Part shown: piece after piece, positions 18,126 through 27,771 of the stretch
Layout: the number at the start of each line of letters is the position of its first letter
Numbering within the stretch: position 1 is the stretch's first letter
DNA from: Allopusillimonas ginsengisoli
GTDB lineage: Bacteria > Pseudomonadota > Gammaproteobacteria > Burkholderiales > Burkholderiaceae_B
Length of the DNA: 64,000 bases
Direction: 5' to 3'
NCBI RefSeq assembly: GCF_004153455.1
Contig: NZ_SDQE01000018.1
Span: 1-64,000 of the forward strand
Made by a program: the position numbers and the translations under genes
The notes under the pieces: generated by a model
The model's database searches: none
What the model was told of the DNA's origin: nothing
Seen by the model: only the letters and a program-made list of their open reading frames with translations

Positions 18126-19538
18126 ATGCTCTCTTCAATTCATCACTCTGCGCGGCGGGTATTGCCGCAGGATGGCCTGGACGCCTTTCGGGCGCATTTT
18201 GGCGACAGATTCATTACATCGGAAGCCGTGAGGCAACACCATGGCACGGACGAGTCACCCTATCCCGTCTGCCCGCCAGAGGCCGTGATATTTCCCCGGG
18301 ATATTGACGATGTGGTGGCAGCGGTGAAACTGTGCAATCAATACAGCGTGCCCATCATCCCGTTTGGTATTGGCTCCTCGCTCGAAGGCCATGTACTTCC
18401 GATAGAAGGCGGTATCACCCTCGATTTTGCGGAAATGAACAAAGTCCTGGCCATCAATGCCGAAGACTTCACCGTGACTGTCCAGCCGGGCGTCATCCGC
18501 ACGCAGTTGAACGATGAAATCCGGCATACAGGTCTGTTTTTCCCCATTGATCCGGGTGCGCACGCGAGCATAGGCGGCATGGCGGCTACCCGCGCGTCTG
18601 GCACGAACGCCGTGCGCTATGGCACGATGCGCGAAAACGTGGTGTCGCTCAAGGTCGTTACGGCTAATGGCGAGGTTATCCGCACCAGCAGCCGTGCCCG
18701 CAAGTCATCGGCCGGCTATGATCTGACCCGGCTGTTTGTGGGAAGCGAAGGCACGCTGGGCATTATTGTCGAGGTTACGGTGCGGGTGTATCCCCAGCCG
18801 GAAGCGGTTACCGCGGCCATCTGTAACTTTCCTTCGCTATCTGCCGCCGTGCAGTCCGTGATCGAGATCATGCAGAGTGGCGTGGCGATTGCCCGGGTTG
18901 AATTCATGGACCAGCGTACCGTTGCGGCGGTCAACCGATACAGCAAGCTGGGGCTGAAAGAAACGCCGTTACTACTGTTCGAATTTCATGGCAGCCAAAC
19001 AGGCGTGCAGGAACAGGCGGAAGTCGTACAGGAAATCGCCCGTGACAACGGAGGCATGGATTTTGAATGGGCCGAACGCCCCGAGGATCGCACGCGTTTG
19101 TGGACGGCGCGCCATAATTCGCATTATTCCGGTCTGCAGCTCAGGCCTGGCTCTCGCAGCGTGGCCACCGACGTGTGTGTGCCGATCTCCCGGCTTGCGG
19201 AGTGCGTCACACAAACCGCGGCTGATCTCGAAGGCATGCCTTTTCCGTACACGATTGTCGGGCATGTGGGCGACGGCAACTTTCACGTGCAGATGCTGAT
19301 AGACCCGGACAGCGAAGACGAGTGGGAAAAATCCGAGCAGATCAATCGCCGTCTGGTCAGCCGCGCCATACAGATGGATGGCACGTGCTCGGGCGAGCAT
19401 GGCGTGGGCATTCACAAGATGGCGTTTCTGAAGGAGGAGCATGGGGAAGCCGCGCTCCAACTCATGCGGCTTGTCAAACACGCCTACGATCCCAACAATA
19501 TCTTCAACCCGGGCAAGTTGGTGTCTTGGCAGGCGTAA
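18126..19538 (+). CDS. FAD-linked oxidase of the GlcD / D-lactate dehydrogenase family
   Basis: 470 residues. FAD-binding-4 domain (PCMH fold) at about 40-220, with VPIIPFGIGSSLEGHVLPIE, ITLDFAEMNKVLAINAEDFT, FFPIDPGAHASIGGMAATRA and GLFVGSEGTLGI-type VGSEGTLGIIVEVTVRVYPQ. C-terminal FAD-oxidase C domain with IVGHVGDGNFHVQMLIDP and GTCSGEHGVGIHKMAFLKEE, ending NPGKLV. Enzymes of this type oxidise D-lactate, glycolate or other D-2-hydroxy acids and pass electrons to the chain. The ATG at 18126 fits better than one at 18078. A D-lactate-forming catabolic route upstream would fit; that is inference. Confidence 0.9.
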   Translation: MLSSIHHSARRVLPQDGLDAFRAHFGDRFITSEAVRQHHGTDESPYPVCPPEAVIFPRDIDDVVAAVKLCNQYSVPIIPFGIGSSLEGHVLPIEGGITLDFAEMNKVLAINAEDFTVTVQPGVIRTQLNDEIRHTGLFFPIDPGAHASIGGMAATRASGTNAVRYGTMRENVVSLKVVTANGEVIRTSSRARKSSAGYDLTRLFVGSEGTLGIIVEVTVRVYPQPEAVTAAICNFPSLSAAVQSVIEIMQSGVAIARVEFMDQRTVAAVNRYSKLGLKETPLLLFEFHGSQTGVQEQAEVVQEIARDNGGMDFEWAERPEDRTRLWTARHNSHYSGLQLRPGSRSVATDVCVPISRLAECVTQTAADLEGMPFPYTIVGHVGDGNFHVQMLIDPDSEDEWEKSEQINRRLVSRAIQMDGTCSGEHGVGIHKMAFLKEEHGEAALQLMRLVKHAYDPNNIFNPGKLVSWQA

Positions 19539-19601
19539 GGGGAAACAGCGCGGCCAGGATGATATGCGCTCCGCTCACTGATAGGCCGAACGAATTGAAG
19601 A

Positions 19602-20969
19602 ATGCAGGTACCCGAAATAATGGAACATTCAGCAGATAAGAACAGCGTCGTGAATATGTCCGCCCAGCACGCGCAGACTGGCTCGGGCAGCGGTGAGGAC
19701 CATCTTGACGCGGTGCAGATAGATGCGCGCTACAAAGGCTACCCGACTGCTGCCGAGCCGTGCGCAATCTCGAACATTGCAAAGCAAAGCTGGAATCTCT
19801 ATCGAGACGACCTTCCTTATCCCGTCGCCGTTCTGAAGGAAGACGCGTTGAGCCACAACCTTGCCTGGATGCAGGCCTATGCGGCGCAACACGGTGTCGA
19901 TATTGCGCCACACGGAAAAACCACAATGTCGCCGCAGATTTTCCGCCGTCAACTCGCTGCCGGCGCGTGGGGTTTGACGTTCGCCACGGTTTTTCAGGTG
20001 CAAGCAGGGGTGCGGGCCGGTGCGCGGCGCATCATCATTGCCAATCAGGTGTTGGCGCGTGCAGATCTGGATGCGCTCGCCGCAATACTGGCGCGCCATG
20101 AAGACCTGACCATCTGGTTTTTGATCGATTCGGTGGCGCAAATCGACTGCATTGAAGCCTGGGCGGCAAGCAGCAAGGCCTCTGTGACGTTCGACTGTCT
20201 GCTTGAGGTCGGTGCGGCGGATCAGCGTACAGGGTGCAGAACGCGCGAGCATGCACTCGCCGTCGCGCAGCGGGCCAAGTCCTGCCCAGTGCTTCGCCTC
20301 GGTGGCATAGCGTGCTATGAAGGCGGACTCGCTCATTGCGAGCTTGAGAACGACCGTGAACGCGTTGGCGCCTTCATGGACATCGTGCGCGATATCGCGA
20401 TGGCACTGGATGAGGCAGGATTGTTCGTTGCGCCTGAGATTATCGTCAGCGCAGGTGGTTCTGCGGTGTTTGACCTTGTTCTCCCGGCGATGGCGGTGAA
20501 GCTGTCTCGCGCGGTGCGGGGCGTGTTGCGCTCGGGTTGCTACATTACGCACGACCATGGCTTCTATCGCCACATGCTGCATAACGTGGAGCAGCGCCAG
20601 GGCCTGGACGCCAGCTTGCGACCGGCCCTGGAAGTCTGGTCCATGGTCCAGTCCACCCCTCAGCCCGGCTTGGCGATTTTGACCTGCGGTAAACGGGATA
20701 TTTCCTTTGACCTGGCCTTGCCTGTCGTTGTCAGCCATGTGCCACGCGGGTGTTTGTCGGGGGCGCCTGCGCCGCAAGGCTGGCTTATTGACGCCCTGAA
20801 TGACCAGCATGCTTATCTGCGGTACGATCCCGACGGGGCGGCGCCCGAGGTAGGCGATCGTGTTGTGCTTGGCATGTCGCATCCTTGCACCACCTTCGAC
20901 AAATGGGCCTGGCTGCCGGTCGTCGATGGGCAGGGAAATGTCGTGGATGCCGTCACGACCTGTTTCTAA
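19602..20969 (+). CDS. D-serine dehydratase / D-threonine aldolase-like PLP enzyme
   Basis: 455 residues. An N-terminal alanine-racemase-like barrel carries the PLP lysine in VDIAPHGKTTMSPQIFRRQL (Lys106), with HGK typical of the DSD1/D-threonine aldolase branch. The C-terminal D-ser_dehydrat domain contains LGMSHPCTTFDKW, where His427 and Cys429 match the zinc ligands of eukaryotic-type D-serine dehydratase. The N-terminal 40 residues are poorly conserved in appearance and the true start may be the ATG at 19620 or 19656; no good SD marks any of them. Probable substrates are D-3-hydroxy amino acids (D-serine, D-threonine, 3-hydroxyaspartate). Confidence 0.85.
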   Translation: MQVPEIMEHSADKNSVVNMSAQHAQTGSGSGEDHLDAVQIDARYKGYPTAAEPCAISNIAKQSWNLYRDDLPYPVAVLKEDALSHNLAWMQAYAAQHGVDIAPHGKTTMSPQIFRRQLAAGAWGLTFATVFQVQAGVRAGARRIIIANQVLARADLDALAAILARHEDLTIWFLIDSVAQIDCIEAWAASSKASVTFDCLLEVGAADQRTGCRTREHALAVAQRAKSCPVLRLGGIACYEGGLAHCELENDRERVGAFMDIVRDIAMALDEAGLFVAPEIIVSAGGSAVFDLVLPAMAVKLSRAVRGVLRSGCYITHDHGFYRHMLHNVEQRQGLDASLRPALEVWSMVQSTPQPGLAILTCGKRDISFDLALPVVVSHVPRGCLSGAPAPQGWLIDALNDQHAYLRYDPDGAAPEVGDRVVLGMSHPCTTFDKWAWLPVVDGQGNVVDAVTTCF

Positions 20970-21165
20970 GAGGTGGGAATGGCATCGCGCTCCTTGAGGA
21001 GCCTGCCAGGCTTCCGAACACGGGCGCGTACGCCTTGCGCTGCGAAGCTGCTTTCACGGGGAAGGCATTGCTGGATACTTGTCGACCTGTCAGCCGGTTC
21101 AGACGGCCAGGGCACGAACCGGTGACGCGTTCCTGTTAGCACGAATACCAGTATAAATGCTCGTC
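20970..21165. other. Gene-free stretch before leuC
   Basis: About 300 bases separate the PLP-enzyme stop from the leuC start. Apart from a small GCTCC/GGAGC hairpin just after the stop and the candidate leuC promoter listed separately, I see no gene, RNA or repeat here. No leucine-rich leader peptide was found. Confidence 0.5.
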
Positions 21166-21193
21166 TTGTCCTGGGAAATGATACTGGCATAAT
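21166..21193 (+). promoter_or_regulatory. Candidate leuC promoter
   Basis: TTGTCC at 21166-21171 and CATAAT at 21188-21193, spacing 16, about 80 bases upstream of the leuC ATG. It matches 4/6 and 5/6 of the sigma-70 boxes. Confidence 0.45.
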
Positions 21194-21273
21194 AGTTCGC
21201 ATACAGGGTAAACAGGGGTGTTGTCACCGTTTGTCTGCCCGCGAACCCACCTTTGGCTATCCAGGAATCCATC

Positions 21274-22677
21274 ATGCCCCAAACCTTGTACGATAAACTC
21301 TGGCGCGCGCACGTCGTGCACCAGGAGTCAGACGGCACCTGTTTGCTGTATATAGACCGCCATCTGGTGCACGAGGTCACCAGTCCGCAGGCCTTTGAAG
21401 GGCTGGCGCTTGCGGATCGCAAGCCATGGCGCGTCAGCGCCAATCTCGCCGTGGCGGATCACAACGTGCCCACCACGGCGCGCAACGAAGGCATTACCGA
21501 TCCGATATCGCGCCTGCAGGTTGATACGCTCGACGACAACTGCGAAAAATACGGCATTACCGAGTTTCGCATGAACGACAAGCGCCAGGGCATCGTGCAC
21601 ATCATTGGGCCTGAGCAAGGCGCAACCCTGCCTGGCATGACGGTCGTCTGCGGTGATTCCCATACCAGCACGCACGGCGCGGTGGGCACGCTGGCCTTTG
21701 GCATTGGCACGTCCGAGGTCGAGCATGTGCTGGCTACGCAAACGCTGCTCATGAAAAAGAACAAGAATATGCTCATACGGGTCGAAGGCAAGTTGCCCGC
21801 TGGCTGCACGGCCAAGGACGTCGTGCTGCATATCATCGGCAAGATCGGTACGGCAGGCGGCACGGGCCATGCCATCGAATTTGCCGGCAGCACCATACGC
21901 GAACTGTCTGTCGAAGGCCGGATGACCGTCTGCAATATGGCGATTGAAGCCGGAGCGCGTTCAGGCATGGTTGCGGTAGACCAGAAAACCATCGACTACT
22001 TCCGTGGGCGTCCTTATGCGCCTACCGGCGTGCTATGGGATCAGGCTGTGCAGTATTGGCGCACGCTGCACTCAGACGAGGGCGCAAGCTTTGATCGTGT
22101 CGTCGACATCGATGCACGCGAAATCGTGCCGCAGGTTTCCTGGGGCACCTCGCCCGAAATGGTGCTGCCCGTCGACGCTCGCGTACCCGATCCCGACAAA
22201 GAAAAAGACGACGTACGCCGCAGCGGCATGGAGCGCGCGCTGCAATACATGGGGCTCAAACCGAATACGCCGATTACCGATATTCGCATTGATCGGGTCT
22301 TTATCGGATCCTGTACCAATGCCCGTATCGAAGACTTGCGGGCTGCGGCGGTGGTCGCGCGCGGAAAGCGCGTTGCCTCGTCCGTCAAGCAGGCGATGGT
22401 GGTGCCTGGCTCCGGGTTGGTCAAGGCTCAGGCCGAGAAAGAAGGGCTGGACAAAATCTTTACCGAGGCGGGCTTCGAATGGCGCGAGCCGGGTTGTTCG
22501 ATGTGTCTGGCGATGAACGCCGATCGTCTCGAGCCCGGCGAACGTTGCGCCTCAACGTCCAATCGCAACTTTGAAGGGCGTCAGGGCCAGGGAGGGCGTA
22601 CCCATCTGGTCAGCCCGGCGATGGCGGCCGCTGCGGCCATCGCAGGCCATTTTGTCGATGTACGCAATTTAGGATAG
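21274..22677 (+). CDS. leuC: 3-isopropylmalate dehydratase large subunit
   Basis: LeuC carries the [4Fe-4S] cluster of isopropylmalate isomerase, which converts 2- to 3-isopropylmalate in leucine biosynthesis; it works as a heterodimer with LeuD. Seen: [20 protein letters not shown], the [20 protein letters not shown] motif, [20 protein letters not shown] with the first cluster Cys, and [17 protein letters not shown] with the other two. 467 residues is standard. The ATG at 21274 is the family start; an upstream in-frame codon at 21253 adds non-conserved residues. leuD follows after eight bases. Confidence 0.97.
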   Translation: MPQTLYDKLWRAHVVHQESDGTCLLYIDRHLVHEVTSPQAFEGLALADRKPWRVSANLAVADHNVPTTARNEGITDPISRLQVDTLDDNCEKYGITEFRMNDKRQGIVHIIGPEQGATLPGMTVVCGDSHTSTHGAVGTLAFGIGTSEVEHVLATQTLLMKKNKNMLIRVEGKLPAGCTAKDVVLHIIGKIGTAGGTGHAIEFAGSTIRELSVEGRMTVCNMAIEAGARSGMVAVDQKTIDYFRGRPYAPTGVLWDQAVQYWRTLHSDEGASFDRVVDIDAREIVPQVSWGTSPEMVLPVDARVPDPDKEKDDVRRSGMERALQYMGLKPNTPITDIRIDRVFIGSCTNARIEDLRAAAVVARGKRVASSVKQAMVVPGSGLVKAQAEKEGLDKIFTEAGFEWREPGCSMCLAMNADRLEPGERCASTSNRNFEGRQGQGGRTHLVSPAMAAAAAIAGHFVDVRNLG

Positions 22678-22685
22678 GACGCATC

Positions 22686-23336
22686 ATGCAAGCATTTACC
22701 CAACACACCGGCCTGGTCGCACCGCTTGATCGCGAAAACGTCGATACCGACCTCATCATCCCCAAACAGTTTCTGAAGTCCATCAAGCGTACAGGCTTCG
22801 GCCCCAATCTGTTCGACGAATTGCGTTATCTGGACCATGGCGAACCCGGCATGGACAACAGCAAGCGTCCGCTCAATCCGGATTTTGTGCTCAATCAGCC
22901 GCGCTACGACGGGGCGTCCATTTTACTGGCGCGCAAGAATTTCGGCTGTGGTTCAAGCCGTGAACATGCGCCCTGGGCGCTGACGCAATATGGCTTCAGA
23001 GCCATTATTGCGCCGTCCTATGCCGATATTTTCTTTAACAACAGCTTCAAGAACGGCCTGCTGCCGATTATCCTGCCCGAATTGCAGGTAGCGCGCCTGT
23101 TTGACGAGGTCAAGGCCTTTCCGGGCTACAAGCTGACCGTTGATCTCGAGCGTCAAGTGGTGCTTGCCCCGGACGGCCGGGAGCTTGCTTTTGACATCGA
23201 GCCGTTCCGCAAGCATTTGCTGCTCAATGGCCTGGATGATATCGCGCTGACGCTGCAGAAGGCAGACATGATCCGGGCGTTCGAGGCCGAGCGTCTGGCC
23301 CGTCATCCCTGGCTGGAGTCCCGGCCCATCGCCTGA
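22686..23336 (+). CDS. leuD: 3-isopropylmalate dehydratase small subunit
   Basis: 216 residues. [20 protein letters not shown] at the start, [20 protein letters not shown], then the swivel-domain motif [20 protein letters not shown] and [17 protein letters not shown] are the LeuD signatures. Partner of the leuC product. The leuC-leuD spacing of eight bases implies cotranscription. An inverted repeat follows the gene before leuB. Confidence 0.97.
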   Translation: MQAFTQHTGLVAPLDRENVDTDLIIPKQFLKSIKRTGFGPNLFDELRYLDHGEPGMDNSKRPLNPDFVLNQPRYDGASILLARKNFGCGSSREHAPWALTQYGFRAIIAPSYADIFFNNSFKNGLLPIILPELQVARLFDEVKAFPGYKLTVDLERQVVLAPDGRELAFDIEPFRKHLLLNGLDDIALTLQKADMIRAFEAERLARHPWLESRPIA

Positions 23337-23347
23337 CACGGCCCAAC

Positions 23348-23384
23348 CAGCCCGCGCCATCCGGTGCGCAAGCCGGACGGGCTG
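23348..23384. other. Inverted repeat between leuD and leuB
   Basis: CAGCCCG (23348-23354) pairs with CGGGCTG (23378-23384), and inside it TCCGG pairs with CCGGA. No T-run follows. It may be an mRNA processing or attenuation element between leuCD and leuB, or a stability hairpin. Confidence 0.4.
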
Positions 23385-23432
23385 TGAAGTTGCCCGCCCG
23401 ATACTCTCTTTATACCTATCTGGATACGTTTA

Positions 23433-24509
23433 ATGACTCACAAAATCGCAGTGTTGCCTGGCGACGGCATCGGCATAGAAATCACTGAGCAGGCCCAGCG
23501 CGTGCTGAGCGCGCTCGGCCTGGCACTGGAAATGGAATCCGCGCCAGTGGGTGGTGCCGCCTATGATGCGCTCGGCCATCCTTTGCCGCCTTCCACGCTG
23601 GCACTGGCCAAGGCGTCCGATGCCGTGCTGTTTGGCGCTGTGGGCGACTGGAAATACGACAGTCTTGAGCGCGCATTGCGTCCCGAGCAGGCCATTCTCG
23701 GGCTGCGCAAAGCCTTGGGGCTATTTGCCAATCTGCGTCCCGCCATTCTTTATCCCCAACTCGCCAACGCGTCGTCGCTCAAGCCTGAAATCGTGGCGGG
23801 CCTGGACATACTGATCGTGCGCGAATTGACCGGCGACATCTATTTTGGACAGCCGCGCGGCGTGCGTACAGTCGAGGAAGGAGCGTTCAAGGGCGAGCGC
23901 CAGGGCTTTGACACCATGCACTATGCCGAGTCCGAGGTGGGTCGCATTGCTCATGTGGCGTTTCAGGCCGCCAGCAAGCGCAAAAAACGTCTGTGCAGTG
24001 TCGATAAGGCCAACGTGCTTGAAACATCCCAATTCTGGCGCGACATCATGATCGAAGTGGCCAAGGAATATCCGGAGGTCGAACTCAGCCATATGTATAT
24101 CGATAACGCAGCCATGCAACTGGTTCGCGCTCCCAAGGCGTTCGATGTGGTGGTCACCGGCAACCTGTTCGGCGATATTCTGTCAGACGAAGCCGCTATG
24201 CTCACCGGGTCTATCGGCATGCTGCCCTCGGCTTCCTTGAACGCGTCGAATCAAGGGCTTTACGAGCCCAGCCACGGGTCAGCGCCCGATATCGCCGGCA
24301 AAAACATGGCAAATCCGCTGGCAACCATACTGTCGGCCGCCATGCTGTTGCGTTATTCCCTCAACGAGGCCGCCCAGGCCGATCGCGTAGAAGCCGCTGT
24401 ACAGGCTGTTCTTGAGCAAGGATTGCGCACTGCGGACATCTACGAAGAGGGCACAGTCAAGGTTTCTACCAGCGAAATGGGCGATGCGGTGCTCAAGGCT
24501 TTACACTAG
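23433..24509 (+). CDS. leuB: 3-isopropylmalate dehydrogenase
   Basis: NAD+-dependent oxidative decarboxylation of 3-isopropylmalate to 2-ketoisocaproate. [20 protein letters not shown] at the N-terminus, [15 protein letters not shown] for substrate binding, [20 protein letters not shown] for metal binding, and [20 protein letters not shown] for NAD binding. 358 residues is standard. It lies 96 bases after leuD with the inverted repeat between, and asd follows. Confidence 0.97.
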   Translation: MTHKIAVLPGDGIGIEITEQAQRVLSALGLALEMESAPVGGAAYDALGHPLPPSTLALAKASDAVLFGAVGDWKYDSLERALRPEQAILGLRKALGLFANLRPAILYPQLANASSLKPEIVAGLDILIVRELTGDIYFGQPRGVRTVEEGAFKGERQGFDTMHYAESEVGRIAHVAFQAASKRKKRLCSVDKANVLETSQFWRDIMIEVAKEYPEVELSHMYIDNAAMQLVRAPKAFDVVVTGNLFGDILSDEAAMLTGSIGMLPSASLNASNQGLYEPSHGSAPDIAGKNMANPLATILSAAMLLRYSLNEAAQADRVEAAVQAVLEQGLRTADIYEEGTVKVSTSEMGDAVLKALH

Positions 24510-24547
24510 AATGATATTTCTGAATAGTTTTTACGAGTGACAGTTAC

Positions 24548-25678
24548 ATGAGCCAAGCAGTGGGTTTGGTCGGCTGGCGCGGCATGGTGGGTTCCGTCCT
24601 CATGCAGCGTATGCGCGACGAAGGCGATTTTTCTCTTTTTCAGCCAGTATTCTTTTCCACCAGCAACGCCGGTGGTAAAGCGCCTGCCTGGGCAGACGGT
24701 GCGGACACGCTGCTGGATGCCTACGACATCGGCGCGCTCAAGAAGCTGCCTATCATCGTTACGGCTCAGGGGGGAGACTACACAACCGCAGTCTATCCCA
24801 AGCTGCGTGCCGAAGGCTGGGATGGCATCTGGATCGATGCGGCCAGCTCGCTGCGGATGGCAGATGACGCCATTATTGTGCTGGATCCAGTCAATCGACC
24901 GGTCATTGATGCAGCCCTGAACCGGGGCGTCAAGAATTTCATTGGCGGCAATTGCACGGTCAGTTGCATGCTGATGGGCCTGGCCGGGCTGTTCAATCAG
25001 GATGTTGTCGAATGGATGACGAGCATGACCTACCAGGCGGCCTCGGGCGGGGGGGCGCAGCACATGCGCGAACTGCTCACCCAGTTCGGTGAGCTCAACA
25101 GCGCGGTCAAGCCATTGCTCGACGACCCGGCCTCCGCCATTCTGGAGATCGACCGGGGCGTGCTTCAGGCCCAACAGGATCCGGCCCTGCCGGCAGGGCA
25201 TTTTGGCGTGCCGCTGGGCGGCAACCTGATCCCCTGGATCGACAAGGATCTCGGAAACGGCGTTTCCCGAGAAGAGTGGAAGGCCGAAGCCGAAACCAAC
25301 AAGATTCTGGGTCGGGGCGCAGGCTTTGGCACGCCCGCCACACCGATCGATGGTTTGTGCGTGCGCATTGGCGCCATGCGTTGCCATAGCCAGGCGCTCA
25401 CAATCAAACTCAACCGAGATGTGCCGCTGGATGAAATCAGCGATATGCTGCGCGAAGGTTCAAAGTGGGCCAAAGTGATCCCCAACGAGCGCGATCCCAG
25501 CATGCAGGAGCTCACGCCCGTCGCCGTAACCGGCACGCTGGACATTCCCGTCGGCCGTTTGCGCAAGATGTCGATGGGTAAAGATTATCTCAGCGCCTTT
25601 ACGGTGGGCGACCAGCTCCTGTGGGGCGCTGCCGAGCCACTGCGCCGCATGCTGCGAATTTCCTTGGGCGAACTCTAA
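24548..25678 (+). CDS. asd: Aspartate-semialdehyde dehydrogenase
   Basis: NADPH-dependent reduction of aspartyl-4-phosphate, the branch point to Lys/DAP, Met and Thr. [20 protein letters not shown] is the NADP site; the active-site Cys is residue 136 in [20 protein letters not shown]; the base His lies in [20 protein letters not shown]. 376 residues matches the Gram-negative Asd. It follows leuB by 38 bases, and fimV starts six bases after its stop. Confidence 0.97.
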   Translation: MSQAVGLVGWRGMVGSVLMQRMRDEGDFSLFQPVFFSTSNAGGKAPAWADGADTLLDAYDIGALKKLPIIVTAQGGDYTTAVYPKLRAEGWDGIWIDAASSLRMADDAIIVLDPVNRPVIDAALNRGVKNFIGGNCTVSCMLMGLAGLFNQDVVEWMTSMTYQAASGGGAQHMRELLTQFGELNSAVKPLLDDPASAILEIDRGVLQAQQDPALPAGHFGVPLGGNLIPWIDKDLGNGVSREEWKAEAETNKILGRGAGFGTPATPIDGLCVRIGAMRCHSQALTIKLNRDVPLDEISDMLREGSKWAKVIPNERDPSMQELTPVAVTGTLDIPVGRLRKMSMGKDYLSAFTVGDQLLWGAAEPLRRMLRISLGEL

Positions 25679-25683
25679 AAATT

Positions 25684-27765
25684 ATGGTCAGGTACGGGTC
25701 CACGTCGCCATCTAACTCACCGTCTATCGCATCGGTATGCAACGTCAAACCGTGGATTGTCGCGTTGTCGGCGGCACTTGCGTGTCAGGTTTCGATGGCC
25801 GCGACGCTAGGGCATTCCAGGCTGGTGTCGGCTCTGGGTCAACCCTTGCGCATAGACGTTCAGGTTGCAGGCCTGGCGCCTGCCGACGTCGGCAAGCTTG
25901 CCGCCAGTCCCGCGCCGCAGTCAGACTGGCTCGCGGCAGGCCTGGTACCTCCCGTGGACCTTGCCAGTCTCAAGCTGAGCGTGGCCGACGGCTATACCCG
26001 CGGCAGCAAAATCATACAGGTGCGCTCCAGCCAGGCGTTCGACAAGCCGGTGGCCGACCTGCTGCTGGATGTCAGCACGCCGTCGGGGCAGCAGCGATAT
26101 CAGGTCAGTCTGCTCACGCGCAGCCAGTCCGCCGCACCTCAGCCAGTTTCGGGCGCAGACGTGGGCGGCGGGGCCGGCGGGCAGGGGGGCTACACCGCCA
26201 AAGTCGCCGATGCGCCATCCATTCGGGTGCGCCGCGGCGACAATATGTTCAAGATTGCCTACAAACATGCAGTCAAGGACGTCACCGTCTACCAGATGAT
26301 GATGGCGCTTCAACGCGCCAATCCGCAAGCTTTTATTGAAGAGAACATCAATCTCGTCAAGGCTGGCGCTACGCTCAAAATGCCAGATATGGCCGCGCTG
26401 ACGGCCATATCAGATCGAGAAGCCAGGCGGCTCTTCCAGGAGCAGGCGCAAGCCTTTGCGCTCTATCGGCAGCGGCTGGCCGCGGGCGTCGGCGCTGTAG
26501 GCGACAAGGATGCGGCAGCGTCCGGCGTGGTTTCTGCGGGCGGCGAAGGGCCTCTGGCCGACGACGCTGACAAGGGCCCGCGCGATCAACTGCGGCTGTC
26601 GGAAAAGGCCGAAGACGGAAATGCAGACGACAATGCCGCCACCCGGGCCAATATCGACGAATCCGTCCAGCGCGTCTCTCAGCTCGAAGAAAATGTCCAG
26701 CATCTTAACGAGGCCTTGCAAGCGCAGGGTGGTGCGGCGAGCAGCCTGCTGATGGAAGGCGCCCGGACGCTGTCCGAAACTTTGACCGCATCCGCGAACT
26801 CTACCAGCACGGCGGCAGAGGCTGAAGGCGGCAACCAGGTCAATGACCCGGCGGCGGTCCGTTCGAATGGCCGTCCAGGCCAGCCCAACGCCGCTGCCGA
26901 TCATGCTGGTGCGAACGGGGTGTCAGGTCAAGCGCCTGCCGCTGCGTCAAGCGCAGGCGGGGGCGTCGGCGATGGCGCTGGGTCTGGTGGTACAGCGGGT
27001 GATGGCACTGCTGGTGGCGCTGCTGCTAGTGGTTCTGCTTCTGGTGGTGCTGCTTCTGGTGGCACTGCATCTGGTGGAAAAGCATCTGATGGAACTGCAG
27101 CGGGTGGAACTGCAGCGGGTGGAACTGCAGCGGGTGGAACTGCAGCGGGTGGAACTGCAGCGGGTGGAACTGCAGCGGGTGGAACTGCAGCGGGTGCCGG
27201 ACCCGCGACTGCAGCGCCAGGCGCCGCGCCGCGTGACGCTGCTGCCAGCGACGCTGCGCCGGGCGCTGCGAATAACGGTAGTGCAGCAGGCAATGATGCG
27301 CCGTCCGCCGCGACCAGCACCGATGCCGTCAACGGCCAGGCTGGCAGCTCAGAAGGTCGTGCAGGCTCCTCAAATGGCAATGCAGCGGCTGCTGCAGCAG
27401 GGGGGGCGGGCCCGGGTGTCGGGTCGGATGATCGCACGTCGTCTGCAAGCGGACAGGGCGCAGATGGTTCCACCGCATCCTCTTCAAACTCCGCAGGCGC
27501 AGAAGGCTCGGCGACGGCGCCAGACGAAAACTCTACTAAGGCAGGGCAAACCGTGTCGTGGTTCCAAGAAAATGCGCTGGGTGTGATTACCGGCATTCTG
27601 GCGCTTATTGTGCTCATCATCGCGTGGCTGCTGCGTCGAGTTAATGCGGCGCGCAGCGATGGGCGAGACGGTGTCATTACCGAAGCTATGGTTCAAGAAA
27701 AACTGGATCAGATCAATCTGGATCTGGAAGGGCCCGGCGACCCTACGCGCACCCCGCGCCAATAG
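25684..27765 (+). CDS. fimV: FimV-like peptidoglycan-binding membrane protein with variable Gly/Ala-rich linker
   Basis: 693 residues. The order is: signal peptide ending about CQVSMA; FimV N-terminal domain beginning ATLGHSRLVSALGQPLRIDV; a LysM-like segment near 179-238 (IRVRRGDNMFKIAYKHAVKD); a short coiled coil (SVQRVSQLEENVQHLNEALQ); about 200 residues of Gly/Ala/Ser/Thr-rich sequence containing a perfect 15-base repeat; one transmembrane helix near the end (VITGILALIVLIIAWLLRRV); and a cytoplasmic tail of about 45 residues. FimV in Pseudomonas organises polar type IV pili and twitching and has a long C-terminal TPR/FimV domain; here that part is absent. The start at 25684 follows asd closely; the longer frame upstream overlaps asd. 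Confidence 0.85.
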   Translation: MVRYGSTSPSNSPSIASVCNVKPWIVALSAALACQVSMAATLGHSRLVSALGQPLRIDVQVAGLAPADVGKLAASPAPQSDWLAAGLVPPVDLASLKLSVADGYTRGSKIIQVRSSQAFDKPVADLLLDVSTPSGQQRYQVSLLTRSQSAAPQPVSGADVGGGAGGQGGYTAKVADAPSIRVRRGDNMFKIAYKHAVKDVTVYQMMMALQRANPQAFIEENINLVKAGATLKMPDMAALTAISDREARRLFQEQAQAFALYRQRLAAGVGAVGDKDAAASGVVSAGGEGPLADDADKGPRDQLRLSEKAEDGNADDNAATRANIDESVQRVSQLEENVQHLNEALQAQGGAASSLLMEGARTLSETLTASANSTSTAAEAEGGNQVNDPAAVRSNGRPGQPNAAADHAGANGVSGQAPAAASSAGGGVGDGAGSGGTAGDGTAGGAAASGSASGGAASGGTASGGKASDGTAAGGTAAGGTAAGGTAAGGTAAGGTAAGGTAAGAGPATAAPGAAPRDAAASDAAPGAANNGSAAGNDAPSAATSTDAVNGQAGSSEGRAGSSNGNAAAAAAGGAGPGVGSDDRTSSASGQGADGSTASSSNSAGAEGSATAPDENSTKAGQTVSWFQENALGVITGILALIVLIIAWLLRRVNAARSDGRDGVITEAMVQEKLDQINLDLEGPGDPTRTPRQ
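27091..27195 (+). repeat. Seven perfect 15-bp tandem repeats inside fimV
   Basis: GGAACTGCAGCGGGT is repeated seven times without a mismatch, encoding GTAAG units. Degenerate relatives of the unit lie just upstream (about 26990-27090). The unit length is a multiple of three, so copy-number change keeps the frame and would only lengthen or shorten the linker. Confidence 0.97.
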
Positions 27766-27771
27766 GTTCTC

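Noticed and set aside
20970-21273. Leucine attenuator upstream of leuC
   Set aside because: No short frame with several Leu codons followed by a terminator hairpin was found in the 300-base interval.
27091-27195. Tandem repeat as a possible CRISPR array
   Set aside because: Units are contiguous 15-mers with no spacers, in frame within fimV, and encode GTAAG.
26843-27677. Long open frames on both strands across the fimV linker
   Set aside because: They follow from the periodic GC-rich repeat; the protein sequences are low-complexity (Leu/Val/Glu/Gln or Pro/Ala) with no domain, no SD and full overlap with fimV.
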